This document shows, one piece after another, positions 11,402-21,208 of a stretch of 64,000 nucleotides of DNA. This DNA comes from an uncultured beta proteobacterium (lineage in GTDB: Bacteria; Pseudomonadota; Gammaproteobacteria; Burkholderiales; Burkholderiaceae_C), in NCBI GenBank assembly GCA_903960915.1, contig CAJCCO010000045.1:1-64000 (forward strand), given 5' to 3'. Every line of letters begins with the position of its first letter. Positions within the stretch are counted from its first letter, which is position 1. The notes under the pieces are model-generated. The model worked only from the letters and a program-made list of their open reading frames with translations. It was not told the origin of the DNA and ran no database searches. The position numbers and the translations under genes were made by a program.

Positions 11402-11797
11402 TTACTCCCAGTCAAGGGCGCCTTTTTTCCACATGTAGATAAAGCCGATGACCAGAATTCCAACAAATTCCATCATGGCGAAAAATCCGAGCATGCCAAT
11501 ATCCTTGATAGATACCGCCCAGGGAAACAAGAAGGCAATTTCCAGGTCAAACAGAATGAAAAGAATAGCCACGAGGTAGTAGCGCACATCAAACTTCATG
11601 CGCGCATCTTCAAATGCCTCAAAGCCACATTCGTAAGGGGAATTTTTTGCCGAATCGGGCCGGTTAGGGCCCAGGATGTAGCCCAGAATCTGCGGAACGA
11701 TGCCTACGGCAACGCCAACCAGAATGAACAAGAGAACTGGCAGGTACTGATCAAGGTTCATCTGGATGTTCTGATCAAAGTCATTGCGCGCCACCAC
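11402..11797 (-). CDS. nuoA: NADH-quinone oxidoreductase subunit A
   Basis: NuoA (ND3) is a small three-helix membrane subunit and the first gene of the nuo operon. The conserved loop [21 protein letters not shown] contains the Ser-Pro-Tyr-Glu-Cys-Gly motif near the quinone channel. The protein is 131 residues long. The ORF begins at an ATG at 11795-11797, but [16 protein letters not shown], twelve residues further in, is the more typical NuoA start. The true start could therefore be about 36 bases downstream in gene sense. The tRNA-Leu gene lies only 25 bases upstream. Confidence 0.95.
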   Translation of the reverse strand: MVARNDFDQNIQMNLDQYLPVLLFILVGVAVGIVPQILGYILGPNRPDSAKNSPYECGFEAFEDARMKFDVRYYLVAILFILFDLEIAFLFPWAVSIKDIGMLGFFAMMEFVGILVIGFIYMWKKGALDWE

Positions 11798-11822
11798 TGA
11801 AAATAGCGCGCATATTATTGTT

Positions 11823-11907
11823 TGGTGCCGTCGGCGAGACTCGAACTCGCACAGCTTTCGCCACTACCACCTCAAGATAGCGTGTCTACCAATTTCACCA
11901 CGACGGC
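11823..11907 (-). tRNA. tRNA-Leu (anticodon GAG)
   Basis: In gene sense the transcript begins GCCGTCG and ends CGACGGC-A-CCA, giving a perfect 7-bp acceptor stem with an encoded CCA. The anticodon arm is CTATC/GGTAG around the loop TTGAGGT, so the anticodon is GAG. A long class II variable arm follows. The T arm is GCGAG-TTCGAGT-CTCGC. The long variable arm and GAG anticodon identify leucine. The gene lies between secG and nuoA on the same strand. Confidence 0.96.
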
Positions 11908-12023
11908 GGCTTTCAGTTGTCTAAATTGCTTGAGGTACCTTGCGGTTTTGCTTTCCAGACAGACTTAGAGTTTACCCTGAAATGAAGCCAATCTCCGGGG
12001 TAGGGAGGCAATTTCAGATGCAA

Positions 12024-12377
12024 TTATTTTGTTGGAATTTGGGCTGCTCCAGATGCGGGCGCTGCCGGCACAGAAGTAGCAGGCACAGGCTGCGCCACAG
12101 ATGTATTTTCAAGCACGCTGCCAGAGCTGGCGACCGGACGAGCCGTCCCGAAGTAAGCCAAGGACAAAGTGGCCAAGAAAAATACGGTGGCCAACACGGC
12201 CGTGGTACGGGATAGAAAATTGGCGCTGCCTGTGGCGCCAAACAGGCTGCCCGATCCGCCGCTACCAAAGGCTGCGCCCATGTCAGCACCTTTGCCATGC
12301 TGAATCAAAATCAGACCAATCATGACCACGGCCGAAATCATCTGAACGGCGAGAAGTGCGGTGAGAAAAAATTGCAT
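12024..12377 (-). CDS. secG: Preprotein translocase subunit SecG
   Basis: SecG is a small two-helix subunit of the SecYEG translocon. The 117-residue protein has the family pattern: a first helix, the conserved [20 protein letters not shown] region, then a second hydrophobic helix ([18 protein letters not shown]). A Pro/Ala/Ser-rich tail ends [11 protein letters not shown]. It lies 39 bases downstream of tpiA and about 115 bases upstream of the tRNA-Leu gene. Confidence 0.96.
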   Translation of the reverse strand: MQFFLTALLAVQMISAVVMIGLILIQHGKGADMGAAFGSGGSGSLFGATGSANFLSRTTAVLATVFFLATLSLAYFGTARPVASSGSVLENTSVAQPVPATSVPAAPASGAAQIPTK

Positions 12378-12416
12378 TGAATACTCCTGAATTTGTGATG
12401 CCCGTTGCGCCTGGTG

Positions 12417-13160
12417 TCAGCGGGCTGCGTCAATAATTGTTAAGAAATCAGCGGCTTTGAGGGCTGCGCCTCCAATCAAACCGCCATCGATATCGGGTTG
12501 GGCCAGCAACTGAGCGGCATTGACTGCGTTCATGCTGCCACCGTAAATAATTTGAATGCGCTCTGCCTGTGAGGAAGCCGCCTTCAACTGAGCGCGCAGT
12601 ACAGCATGCACCTGCTGCGCTTGCTCAGGACTTGCCGTTTTACCTGTGCCAATAGCCCAAACGGGCTCGTAAGCCACCACAATTTCACTGATGCAGTGCC
12701 CGTTTTCATGAATGACTGCGGCAAGCTGACGTTTGACAACCTCTTCGGTCTTGCCCGCCTCACGATCAGCCAGTGTTTCACCGACGCACACAATGGGCGT
12801 GATGCCACTGGCCAAAGCGCGCTGGGTTTTGCTAGCCACCAGGGCATCAGACTCGGCGTGGTACTGGCGACGCTCGGAATGTCCCACGATGCAATAGCGC
12901 ACACCAAATTCTTTGAGCATGGCGCCAGACACTTCACCGGTGAAAGCGCCTGCCTCATGGGCTGAAATATCCTGTGCCCCCAAGTCAATAGGGTGACCGG
13001 CCAGCAAGTGCTGTATTTGAGCCAGATAGACAGAAGGTACGCATACCGCAACAGTAGCCACTGGTTGCTGGACTGCTGCCAACAAAGCCCGAATCAAGCT
13101 TTCATTGGCTGCCAGGTTGCCGTTCATTTTCCAATTACCGGCAATCAGCTTTTGTTTCAT
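12417..13160 (-). CDS. tpiA: Triosephosphate isomerase
   Basis: TpiA interconverts dihydroxyacetone phosphate and glyceraldehyde 3-phosphate in glycolysis and gluconeogenesis. All catalytic residues are present: N9 and K11 in GNWKMNG, H94 in IVGHSERR and E165 in [15 protein letters not shown] chose the ATG at 13158-13160 (247 residues, protein [11 protein letters not shown]). It has GGGGGAA upstream and overlaps the preceding gene's stop as ATGA; a start four codons earlier is open but lacks this support. Confidence 0.97.
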   Translation of the reverse strand: MKQKLIAGNWKMNGNLAANESLIRALLAAVQQPVATVAVCVPSVYLAQIQHLLAGHPIDLGAQDISAHEAGAFTGEVSGAMLKEFGVRYCIVGHSERRQYHAESDALVASKTQRALASGITPIVCVGETLADREAGKTEEVVKRQLAAVIHENGHCISEIVVAYEPVWAIGTGKTASPEQAQQVHAVLRAQLKAASSQAERIQIIYGGSMNAVNAAQLLAQPDIDGGLIGGAALKAADFLTIIDAAR

Positions 13161-14158
13161 GTATTCCCCCAAGTCAGGACAATCTTGCCCACATGCTGGT
13201 TGGACTCCATTAAGACGTGCGCTTTAGCCGCGTCGTGTGCGGCAAATGTGCTGTGAATCACCGGTTTGATATGGCCAGAAACCAGTAGCGGCCAGATGTT
13301 TTTCAAACAGGCTTGCGCAATTGCCGCCTTGAAGGCTGTAGAGCGCTGACGCAAGGTGGAACCGGTCACCGTCAAGCGGCGGCGCAGCACCAAGCCGGCA
13401 TTGAATTCACTTTTAACGCCACCTTGTACGGCAATGATGACCAATCGGCCATCTTCACTCAGACATTCCACCTCTTTCGCCACATAGCTACCAGCAACCA
13501 TATCCAGAATGACATTAACACCCTGGTTATTTGTCAAACGCATCGCTTCTTCTTTGAAGTCATGCGTTTTGTAATTGATTGCCGCATCTGCGCCCAAGGC
13601 CAGACAAGCCGTGCATTTTTCATCGCTGCCCGCCGTCACCAAGACCCGCGCACCCATCGCCTTGGCCATCTGTATCGCGGCGACGCCAATGCCGCTTGAG
13701 CCACCTTGAATCAACAAGGTCTCACCACGCTGGAGTTGACCACGGTCAAACACATTACTCCACACGGTAAAAAAGGTCTCAGGCAAGGACGCTGCCTCGA
13801 TGTCGCTCAGGCCTTCTGGCACCGGTAGACACTGGGCAATAGGCGCCACGCAAAATTGGGCATAACCGCCGCCCGCCACCAAGGCGCACACCCGGTCTCC
13901 CAACTTGAAGCCGGCGCTGGCCAAGGCCAGCGCATCGCCCTGCTCAATCACTCCGGCTACTTCTAAGCCAGGAATATCGGAGGCACCAGGCGGCACCGGG
14001 TAATTGCCGGTGCGCTGCAACACGTCTGGCCGGTTGATGCCACTGGCCGTCACACGAATGAGCAGCTCGCCCGCACCCAGCACGGGTACAGGACGGTCAA
14101 CTTGCCGCAAAACGTCTGGGGCGCCAAACGCGCTGATTTCAATGGCTTTCATGGTCAT
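13157..14158 (-). CDS. NAD(P)H quinone oxidoreductase, zinc-free MDR family (PIG3/QorA-like)
   Basis: This is a 333-residue medium-chain dehydrogenase/reductase. It has the N-terminal GroES-like fold ([15 protein letters not shown]) and a Rossmann domain with [19 protein letters not shown]. The structural-zinc cysteines of alcohol dehydrogenases are absent, which matches quinone reductases of the PIG3/Qor type that transfer hydride from NADPH to quinones. The start could be the third codon (MKAIEIS). The stop overlaps the tpiA start by four bases, so the two are probably cotranscribed. The physiological substrate cannot be read from sequence. Confidence 0.88.
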   Translation of the reverse strand: MTMKAIEISAFGAPDVLRQVDRPVPVLGAGELLIRVTASGINRPDVLQRTGNYPVPPGASDIPGLEVAGVIEQGDALALASAGFKLGDRVCALVAGGGYAQFCVAPIAQCLPVPEGLSDIEAASLPETFFTVWSNVFDRGQLQRGETLLIQGGSSGIGVAAIQMAKAMGARVLVTAGSDEKCTACLALGADAAINYKTHDFKEEAMRLTNNQGVNVILDMVAGSYVAKEVECLSEDGRLVIIAVQGGVKSEFNAGLVLRRRLTVTGSTLRQRSTAFKAAIAQACLKNIWPLLVSGHIKPVIHSTFAAHDAAKAHVLMESNQHVGKIVLTWGNT

Positions 14159-14246
14159 TTCAGAAGATAGCCTTGCTTCACACAGAGGCCGTGAAACAAG
14201 AACTATCTATTTTGATAACGTGGCTGATTTGATAACAAAAGGCGGT

Positions 14247-16367
14247 TTATGCCTGATCAGAACCGTTGTGCACGGGACGATCCAGCAAGGCCTTCATGGA
14301 CAACTTAATGCGGCCTTTCTCGTCGGTTTCCATGACCTTGACCTTGACGATCTGGCCTTCCGACAAATAGTCTGTGACTTTTTCGACCCGCTCGTGAGCG
14401 ATCTGGCTGATGTGCAGCAAACCGTCTTTACCAGGCAGCAAGTTGACCAACGCGCCGAAGTCCAGAATCTTAGTGATCGGGCCTTCGTAGACTTTGCCAA
14501 TTTCAACCTCAGCAGTGATCTGCTCAATGCGGCGTTTGGCTTCTTCAGCCTTGGCCGGGTCAGACGAAGCGATGGTGATGGTGCCATCTTCATCAATGTT
14601 GATCTGGGTACCGGTCTCTTCGGTCAGCGCACGAATCACCGAACCGCCCTTGCCAATCACATCACGGATTTTGTCGGGGTTGATCTTCATGGTGAACAGG
14701 CGCGGCGCGAAGTTGGACACTTCAGTTTTTGCTTCAGCCATTGCCTCTTGCATCTTGCCCAGGATGTGCATGCGCGCTTCTTTGGCCTGAGCCAACGCCA
14801 CTTGCATGATTTCCTTGGTGATGCCCTGGATTTTGATGTCCATCTGCAGGGCCGTAATACCGTTGGTGGTACCCGCCACCTTGAAGTCCATGTCACCGAG
14901 GTGATCTTCATCGCCCAGAATGTCAGTCAGCACGGCAAAGCGGTTGTCTTCTTTGATAAGACCCATGGCAATACCTGCCACGTGCGCTTTCATGGGCACG
15001 CCAGCGTCCATCAAGGACAAGCAGCCGCCGCAAACCGATGCCATGGAAGACGATCCATTGGACTCGGTGATTTCCGACACGACACGCATGGTGTAAGGGA
15101 AGTCTTCTTTTGAAGGCAACACCGCTATCAAAGCACGCTTGGCCAGACGACCATGGCCGATTTCACGGCGCTTGGGCGTACCGACGCGGCCGGTTTCACC
15201 GGTGGCAAACGGAGGCATGTTGTAGTGCAGCATGAAGCGGTCTTCATAGTCGCCGGACAAGGCATCAATACGCTGCGCATCACGCTCGGTGCCCAGCGTG
15301 GTAACCACCAGGGCCTGGGTTTCGCCACGGGTAAACAGGGCCGAGCCGTGGGTACGGGGCAGCACGCTGTTGCGGATTTCAATGGCGCGCACGGTGCGTG
15401 TGTCGCGGCCGTCAATGCGTGGTTCGCCAGCGAGAATTTGGCTGCGCACGATCTTGGCTTCAATGTCAAACAACATGCCTTCAACGGCAACGCTGTCAAA
15501 CGCCACGCCTTCCATTTTCAGATCGGCCATGACGACGGCGTAGGCTTCACGGCAAGCGCGTGTGCGGGCTTGCTTGTTGCGAATTTGGTAAGCAGCAACC
15601 AGTTTGTCTTTGGCCAGTGCGCCAACTTTGGCGATGAGCGCTTCATCCTTGGCAGGGGCTTTCCAGTCCCAAGCCGGTTTGCCTGCATCACGCACCAGTT
15701 CATGGATGGCGTTGATGGCGATATTGCCTTGCTGGTGGCCAAAGACCACAGCGCCAAGCATGATTTCTTCGCTGAGTTGCTGGGCTTCGGACTCCACCAT
15801 CAACACGGCCGATTCAGTACCCGCCACCACCAGATCCAGAATGGAATCTTTGCGTGCTGTCTGGCCTGGGTTCAGGACGTATTCGCCGTTGACGTAGCCC
15901 ACGCGGGCTGCACCGATCGGGCCACTGAAAGGAACACCACTCACCGACAGAGCCGCGCTAACGGCGATCAAGGCAGCAATATCAGCATCAACTTCGGGGT
16001 TGAGTGACAAGGTGTGAACCACCACGTGCACTTCATTGAAGAAACCTTCGGGGAAAAGTGGGCGGATAGGACGGTCAATGAGGCGGCTGGTCAGCGTTTC
16101 AAACTCGCTGGGGCGACCTTCGCGCTTGAAGAAGCTGCCAGGAATCTTGCCTGCAGCGTAGGTTTTCTCAAGGTAATCGACGGTCAGCGGGAAGAAGTCT
16201 TGCCCGGCTTTACCTTCAGTCTTGGCAACCACTGTGGCCAACACCACGGTGCCGTCCATGTCGAGCAGCACGGCGCCGCTGGACTGACGGGCGATTTCGC
16301 CGGTTTCCATCGTGACCGTGTTCTGGCCCCACTGGAAGGTTTTAGTAACTTTGTTGAATATGCTCAT
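14247..16367 (-). CDS. pnp: Polyribonucleotide nucleotidyltransferase (PNPase)
   Basis: PNPase degrades RNA 3' to 5' with phosphate and is a core part of the degradosome. The 706-residue protein contains two RNase PH-like domains (the second with [14 protein letters not shown] and the [19 protein letters not shown] active-site segment). These are followed by a KH domain ([20 protein letters not shown]) and an S1 domain ([19 protein letters not shown]). It lies downstream of rpsO on the same strand, the classic bacterial arrangement. A long perfect hairpin lies in the gap before its start. TTTCTCCTGTTG around 16370 supplies an AGGAG ribosome-binding site in gene sense. Confidence 0.98.
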   Translation of the reverse strand: MSIFNKVTKTFQWGQNTVTMETGEIARQSSGAVLLDMDGTVVLATVVAKTEGKAGQDFFPLTVDYLEKTYAAGKIPGSFFKREGRPSEFETLTSRLIDRPIRPLFPEGFFNEVHVVVHTLSLNPEVDADIAALIAVSAALSVSGVPFSGPIGAARVGYVNGEYVLNPGQTARKDSILDLVVAGTESAVLMVESEAQQLSEEIMLGAVVFGHQQGNIAINAIHELVRDAGKPAWDWKAPAKDEALIAKVGALAKDKLVAAYQIRNKQARTRACREAYAVVMADLKMEGVAFDSVAVEGMLFDIEAKIVRSQILAGEPRIDGRDTRTVRAIEIRNSVLPRTHGSALFTRGETQALVVTTLGTERDAQRIDALSGDYEDRFMLHYNMPPFATGETGRVGTPKRREIGHGRLAKRALIAVLPSKEDFPYTMRVVSEITESNGSSSMASVCGGCLSLMDAGVPMKAHVAGIAMGLIKEDNRFAVLTDILGDEDHLGDMDFKVAGTTNGITALQMDIKIQGITKEIMQVALAQAKEARMHILGKMQEAMAEAKTEVSNFAPRLFTMKINPDKIRDVIGKGGSVIRALTEETGTQINIDEDGTITIASSDPAKAEEAKRRIEQITAEVEIGKVYEGPITKILDFGALVNLLPGKDGLLHISQIAHERVEKVTDYLSEGQIVKVKVMETDEKGRIKLSMKALLDRPVHNGSDQA

Positions 16368-16453
16368 ATTTTTCTCCTGTTGATTTCGGAAATTGCATGG
16401 AAGGTAAAGGCCACCTCACCCAAGCCCGGATTCAGCATTACGGAACACGATGC

Positions 16454-16498
16454 CATTCCAGAGAAAGTCGACGAATCGGCTCAAATTTCTCTGGAATG
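16454..16498 (-). promoter_or_regulatory. Perfect 13-bp hairpin in the pnp leader
   Basis: CATTCCAGAGAAA at 16454-16466 is repeated as an exact inverse complement at 16486-16498 with a 19-base loop. It lies about 90 bases upstream of the pnp start and downstream of the rpsO terminator. It would form a stable stem in the pnp leader RNA. In E. coli an RNase III-cut leader hairpin mediates PNPase autoregulation. Equating this stem with that role is inference from position only. Confidence 0.6.
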
Positions 16499-16533
16499 AC
16501 ACAGCTTCGCTCCGCTTTTGCCTTCTCCGAAGT

Positions 16534-16569
16534 AAAAAACGCCTGAGCTAGGAACCTAACTCAGGCGTT
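16534..16569 (-). terminator. Rho-independent terminator after rpsO
   Basis: In gene sense CGCCTGAG pairs with CTCAGGCG (16540-16567 on the plus strand) and is followed directly by a run of six T. It lies about 20 bases after the rpsO stop. It would end or attenuate rpsO transcription before pnp. Confidence 0.85.
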
Positions 16570-16587
16570 CGTCATTTGTTTAAGCGC

Positions 16588-16854
16588 TTACTTACGCAGG
16601 CCCAATTTGGCAATCAGTGCGGTGTAACGGTCAGCATTTTTGGACTTGAGGTAGTCCAGGAGCTTACGGCGACGACTCACCATGCGCAGCAGGCCGCGAC
16701 GACCGTGGTGGTCTTTGGCGTGCGTTTTGAAGTGGGGAGTCAGTTCGTTGATACGAGCGGTCAGCAGTGCAACTTGCACTTCTGGGCTACCTGTATCGCC
16801 GGCTTGGCGTGCGTTGTCTTTGACGACAGCGGCTTTGATGCTGGATGCGATCAT
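16588..16854 (-). CDS. rpsO: 30S ribosomal protein S15
   Basis: S15 is a primary 16S rRNA-binding protein of the small-subunit platform. The 88-residue product shows the conserved [20 protein letters not shown] and [20 protein letters not shown] segments. I chose the ATG at 16852-16854, preceded by AGGAAA. The open frame continues 33 codons upstream but that extension has no S15 similarity. It is followed by a strong terminator and then pnp. Confidence 0.98.
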   Translation of the reverse strand: MIASSIKAAVVKDNARQAGDTGSPEVQVALLTARINELTPHFKTHAKDHHGRRGLLRMVSRRRKLLDYLKSKNADRYTALIAKLGLRK

Positions 16855-16959
16855 TTTATTTCCTGTAAATATAAAACTTGCGTCAGGCGCTGGAACTGCC
16901 CCTGACGTGCGCTGATGCAAAATGCACAGCCTCGGAATTATAGCCCGTAACACCTGGCC

Positions 16960-18120
16960 TCAAGCTTGTTTGGCCAGCCATGCCTTCAGGCGATCTACGC
17001 CCAGCTCAAGACGCTGCAGGTCTTTGGAGGCAAAACACCAGCGCAACCAGCCCTTGGCCTCAGGCGCAAAAGCATCGCCTGGGGCCAGTCCCAGGCCGGC
17101 CTCGACCACCAGTCTTTTGGCGGTTGCCAACGAGTCTTCATGCCCTTGCAGCTTGAAAAAGGCGTACATACCACCCAAAGCTGGCGCCACTTGCACCCCT
17201 GGAATAGCTTGCAACAAGGGAATCAGCGTGTCACGGCATTGTTTGAGGTGCGCCACGACCTGCGGCGTCACCGCGTCAGTGCCTTTCAGGGCCGCCACGC
17301 CGGCGCGCTGGGTGAAGACACTGGCACAAGAAGTGTTGAATTCAAGCAGTTTGCTCATGTGGGGCGTCATGGCGGGGGGCATGACCAGCCAGCCCAGCCG
17401 CCAGCCGGTCATGAGAAAGCTTTTGGAAAAACTGTGAACCACCACCAAGCGGTCATCGGCTTGCGCGACATCCAGAAAACTCGGGGCGCAGCCGTTGGCG
17501 GTGGGCTCGTAGTACAGCCGCTCATACACCTCGTCAGCCAGAATCCAGGTGCCGGTACGACGGCAATGGTCCAAAATCTGTTGCTGCTCTGCGCGGCTAA
17601 GCGTCCAGCCGGTCGGGTTATTCGGGGCGTTAAGAATCAGAAGCTTGGTTGATGCCGTGACGTTGCCCAGCAACTGAGCCATATCCAGCACCCAGGCGCC
17701 ATTGACCGGCTGCAACGCCACACAGGTGACACGGGCCCCCATGATGGCGGGCTGGGCGGTCAAATTGGGCCAAACCGGCGTCACGGCCACCACCTCGTCG
17801 CCCGCATCCACCAACTGCTGCATGGCCAGCATCAGCGCATTGACGCCACCGCTGGTGACAGCCAGCCGTTCTACGCCAATCGGGCCGTGACGGGCACTCA
17901 TGTAATCGGAGATGGCCTCGCGCAGCTCCCGCAAGCCCAAGTTGTGGCTGTAAAAAGTCTCGCCCTTATTCAGCGAGTCAATGGCAGCCTGGCGAATGAA
18001 GTCTGGCGTGACTTCATCGCTCTCGCCAAACCAGAACGCCAGCACATCGGCGCGACCCATGCCGGCATTGGCCACCTCGCGAATGCGGGACTCTTCCAGG
18101 TTCAAAATGACTTGGCGCAT
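16960..18120 (-). CDS. PLP-dependent aminotransferase (class I/II)
   Basis: This 386-residue fold-type I aminotransferase carries the motif NAPNNPTG at 164-171, the PLP lysine K233 in SFSKSFLMTGWRLGW and a downstream arginine in WLRWCF for substrate carboxylate binding. It resembles aspartate/aromatic aminotransferases in the broad class I/II family, acting in the cytoplasm. The exact amino donor cannot be told from sequence. It is transcribed towards rpsO but is separated from it by about 105 bases. A possible ABC-type binding protein gene lies 48 bases upstream on the same strand. Confidence 0.88.
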   Translation of the reverse strand: MRQVILNLEESRIREVANAGMGRADVLAFWFGESDEVTPDFIRQAAIDSLNKGETFYSHNLGLRELREAISDYMSARHGPIGVERLAVTSGGVNALMLAMQQLVDAGDEVVAVTPVWPNLTAQPAIMGARVTCVALQPVNGAWVLDMAQLLGNVTASTKLLILNAPNNPTGWTLSRAEQQQILDHCRRTGTWILADEVYERLYYEPTANGCAPSFLDVAQADDRLVVVHSFSKSFLMTGWRLGWLVMPPAMTPHMSKLLEFNTSCASVFTQRAGVAALKGTDAVTPQVVAHLKQCRDTLIPLLQAIPGVQVAPALGGMYAFFKLQGHEDSLATAKRLVVEAGLGLAPGDAFAPEAKGWLRWCFASKDLQRLELGVDRLKAWLAKQA

Positions 18121-18168
18121 GGGATCCTTTGTTTTTTACTGGGTTAACTTTATGCAAGCTAGTCGATG

Positions 18169-19446
18169 TTAGCGTTGCATTTTGCAACTGCTGGGCAACT
18201 CGGCCTGCGCGGCGGTCAGCGTCTTGATGACTCGAAAGCCATAACCGGAGCCTTCCACATCAAACTTGACCCCCGCAGTGCCCACCTTGTCCATCAAGCC
18301 CACCACCAGCGTTTGCTGAAATTGATGGTCGGCTGCGCGCATGGCGCCACTTTGGCCGGCCACCGTTACGCGGGCTTTTTCCAACTGGCCAGCCACCGCC
18401 AGCGGTTCACTGCTGCCCGCCTTCTCTAACGACTGCACCAGCGCCTCCACCATCAACTGCATGCGCATGTGCACGTAATCGTCGGTGGGTTTGGGAAAGC
18501 GCTGGCGGAACGACTGGTAGAACGCCTCGCTAGAGGCCGTGGCCACATTGGGCAGCCAGTCGGCCACTGCCACCACTTTGCCGATACCGGAGTCGCCAAT
18601 GGCAGCAGGCGCGCCCAGTGCATTGCCATAAAAAGTGTAGAACTTACCCTCAAACCCCACCTCTTTGGCGGCCTTGACCAGCAGCGTCAAGTCATTGCCA
18701 AAGTTACCTGTGATGACCGCCTGCGCACCGCTGGCCTTGATTTTTGCCGCATATGGCAAAAAGTCTTTGATGCGGCCCATGGCATGCAGTTCGTCGCCCA
18801 CCACTTGCACATCGGGGCGCCACTGCGCGAGTTGGCGTTTGGCTTCACGCGCCACAGCCTGACCAAAGCTGTAGTCCTGCCCCAAGATGTAGACGCTTTT
18901 CAGGGCCTTGTCGTCCTTGAGCACAGACATCAGGGCGCTCATGCGCATGTCGGCGTGGGCGTCGAACCTGAAGTGCCAAAAGCTGCATTTCTCGTTGGTC
19001 AATATCGGATCGACCGCCGAATAGTTCAAAAACAACACGCGCTGGGTCGACTCTCGTTCATTGTGTTTATTCACCGCGTCTATCAGTGCCGCCGCCGTAG
19101 CCGACGAGTTGCCTTGCAAGATATATTGCGCGCCGTTGTCGATGGCTGATCTGAGCGCTGACAAGGCCTCCTCGTTTTGCCCTTTGCTGTCATAGCGCTC
19201 CAGCGTCATCAGCCGGTTGCCGCCCGGCATAGCCACCCCACCCCGCGCATTGACGCGCTCCACCGCCCAAATCAGGTTGCGAAACACCGCCTCCCCCGTG
19301 TTGCCAAACGGACCGCTCAAGCTCTCTATCATGGCCAGTTTGATCGGCGGTGGGGCCGCCTGCGCCGTTGGCAAGGTCAACAGAAATAGCGCCTGAAATA
19401 GCGCCAAAGTCACCCATTTCAAGAGCTGGCGTTGAAGAATAAACAT
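18169..19446 (-). CDS. Periplasmic substrate-binding protein, branched-chain amino acid ABC type
   Basis: This is a 425-residue type I periplasmic binding protein (LivJ/Leu-Ile-Val-binding family). It starts MFILQRQLLKWVTLALFQAL and has a signal peptide ending near PTAQAAPPP. The mature start KLAMIESLSGPFGNTGEAVF is the family signature. I chose the ATG at 19444-19446; an upstream in-frame start adds 37 residues without a signal peptide. No permease or ATPase genes adjoin it, so its partner transporter would be encoded elsewhere. The ligand is unknown. Confidence 0.82.
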   Translation of the reverse strand: MFILQRQLLKWVTLALFQALFLLTLPTAQAAPPPIKLAMIESLSGPFGNTGEAVFRNLIWAVERVNARGGVAMPGGNRLMTLERYDSKGQNEEALSALRSAIDNGAQYILQGNSSATAAALIDAVNKHNERESTQRVLFLNYSAVDPILTNEKCSFWHFRFDAHADMRMSALMSVLKDDKALKSVYILGQDYSFGQAVAREAKRQLAQWRPDVQVVGDELHAMGRIKDFLPYAAKIKASGAQAVITGNFGNDLTLLVKAAKEVGFEGKFYTFYGNALGAPAAIGDSGIGKVVAVADWLPNVATASSEAFYQSFRQRFPKPTDDYVHMRMQLMVEALVQSLEKAGSSEPLAVAGQLEKARVTVAGQSGAMRAADHQFQQTLVVGLMDKVGTAGVKFDVEGSGYGFRVIKTLTAAQAELPSSCKMQR

Positions 19447-19540
19447 GCGGAAATTTCTCTTGAAAAAAGTTGTTTGAGACACAGCTTGAGTACATGCGGC
19501 GACCATGTCGGACGCCGCGCAGTGTACTAGGAGCCACACC

Positions 19541-19921
19541 ATGTTTTTTGCCACCACAACACCCGCCAGCTTCAGCCGTCAAGCCTTTCCCACCGCAGGC
19601 CGCTCGCTGGAACGCTTCATTGAAGAAACCCAACGCGTGAGCCGTCAGGGCGCCAGCGTTGTCAGTCAGGACGAGACCTCTTTTACGCTGTCTTTTGACG
19701 TGCCTGGCATTGCCAAGGACCAGCTCAGCATCGGCGTTGAGGGCAGCATTGTGCGGATCGAGTCCAAGGAAGGCGCGCCGCGCCAGTACAAAAAAGCCTA
19801 TGAGTTGCCGCAGGACATTGATGCGAGCAGCAGCCAGGCCAAGCTAGAAAACGGCGTGCTCACGCTGAAACTGGGCAAGCTGGTGCCGCAAAGCCGTGTC
19901 ACCGAATTGACGATTGCTTGA
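19541..19921 (+). CDS. Small heat shock protein, Hsp20/alpha-crystallin family
   Basis: This is a 126-residue sHsp chaperone that would hold unfolded proteins in a refoldable state. The alpha-crystallin domain begins at about residue 40 (ETSFTLSFDVPGIAKDQLSI), and the closing LENGVLTLKLGKL contains the conserved G-x-L type element. The C-terminus lacks a clear I-x-I/V motif. The start at 19541 is chosen because GGAG lies 6 bases upstream; a start 12 codons earlier is open. It is divergent from the binding-protein gene and convergent with tsaD. Confidence 0.9.
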   Translation: MFFATTTPASFSRQAFPTAGRSLERFIEETQRVSRQGASVVSQDETSFTLSFDVPGIAKDQLSIGVEGSIVRIESKEGAPRQYKKAYELPQDIDASSSQAKLENGVLTLKLGKLVPQSRVTELTIA

Positions 19922-19924
19922 ACC

Positions 19925-20989
19925 TCACAGTGCATCAAGCGGCCAGCGGGGTTTGACGTCAAAAGCGTAAATACCGCTGGCTTCTTGTTGGCCGCTTTGC
20001 AAGCGCATGGCGCCCGCCATGGCAATCATGGCGCCGTTGTCGGTGCACAAATGCAGCTCCGGGTAATGCACCCGAACCTGCCGAGCGCTACAAGCGCTGT
20101 TCAGTTGCTCACGCAAAGATTGATTAGCGCCCACCCCACCGGCCACCACCAGGCGCTTGAGCCCAGTTTGCGCCAGTGCCGCCAGTGATTTTTTGAGCAG
20201 CACCTCCACAATCGCGGCTTGCGTAGACGCTGCCAGATCGGCCAGCACCGACATCGGCAAGCGCTCCACAGCAACTTCCTGCACTGCGGCCAGTTTCTTG
20301 GCCTGCACCATCACCGCAGTTTTCAAACCCGCGAATGAAAAATCCAGGTTGCCGCTGTGCAGCAATGGTCGGGGTAATTTGAAGGCGGCAGGGTTGCCCT
20401 GGGCCGCCAGCTTGGAGAGTGCCGGCCCGCCGGGATAACCCAAGCCCAGCAACTTAGCCGACTTGTCAAACGCCTCGCCTGCAGCGTCATCAATGGTTTC
20501 ACCCAGCAGCGTGTAGCGCCCTACCCCGTCTACCCGCATCAGCTGTGTATGCCCGCCCGACACCAGAAGGGCAACAAATGGAAATTCCGGTGGATCGGCG
20601 CTTAAAAATGGCGACAGCAAATGACCCTCCAGGTGATGCACGCCCAAAACTGGTTTTTTCAAAGCAGCCCCCAGCGCGCAGGCCACGCCTGCCCCCACCA
20701 GCAAAGCGCCGGCCAGCCCGGGACCACGCGTAAAGGCCACCACATCCACCTCTGACAGCGTGCGACCGGACTCGGCCAACACTTGCTGAGTAAGCGGCAA
20801 GACGCGGCGAATATGGTCGCGGCTGGCCAACTCGGGCACCACGCCACCAAAAGCCTGGTGCATCTCGATCTGGCTGTACAAAGCATGCGAAAGCAACACC
20901 GGCAGCCCCGTGCTGGCCATGGTGACCAAGGCCACCCCGGTTTCATCACACGAAGATTCAATTCCTAACACCAGCATTTGTTTCGACAT
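19925..20989 (-). CDS. tsaD: tRNA N6-adenosine threonylcarbamoyltransferase TsaD
   Basis: TsaD transfers the threonylcarbamoyl group to A37 of tRNAs that read ANN codons. The 354-residue protein has the Kae1/TsaD signatures: [13 protein letters not shown] near the N-terminus, the metal-binding HHLEGH with H119 and H123, and SGGHTQL. The ATG at 20987-20989 is used; a TTG three codons upstream is an alternative. Neither has a strong ribosome-binding site. It converges with hsp20, whose stop is four bases away. Confidence 0.97.
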   Translation of the reverse strand: MSKQMLVLGIESSCDETGVALVTMASTGLPVLLSHALYSQIEMHQAFGGVVPELASRDHIRRVLPLTQQVLAESGRTLSEVDVVAFTRGPGLAGALLVGAGVACALGAALKKPVLGVHHLEGHLLSPFLSADPPEFPFVALLVSGGHTQLMRVDGVGRYTLLGETIDDAAGEAFDKSAKLLGLGYPGGPALSKLAAQGNPAAFKLPRPLLHSGNLDFSFAGLKTAVMVQAKKLAAVQEVAVERLPMSVLADLAASTQAAIVEVLLKKSLAALAQTGLKRLVVAGGVGANQSLREQLNSACSARQVRVHYPELHLCTDNGAMIAMAGAMRLQSGQQEASGIYAFDVKPRWPLDAL

Positions 20990-21208
20990 AGTGGGCAAGT
21001 TTATCTGGCGTTATTTCCAGCTGAATTTCTTCAACCATGCCCCTCCCCCACTACCCAGCACGGTTCATGACTGCCCTGTTCTGCCCTGTTTCCAGCGCTG
21101 GTACAAGGCCATCCTGAAGCCTGGTAAGAACACCTGACATGCTCAATGTAGGGGCGCACCGCATAAGCTCATAGCGCCAAGTCATCTGGATTCACAGACA
21201 ATTCAGAC

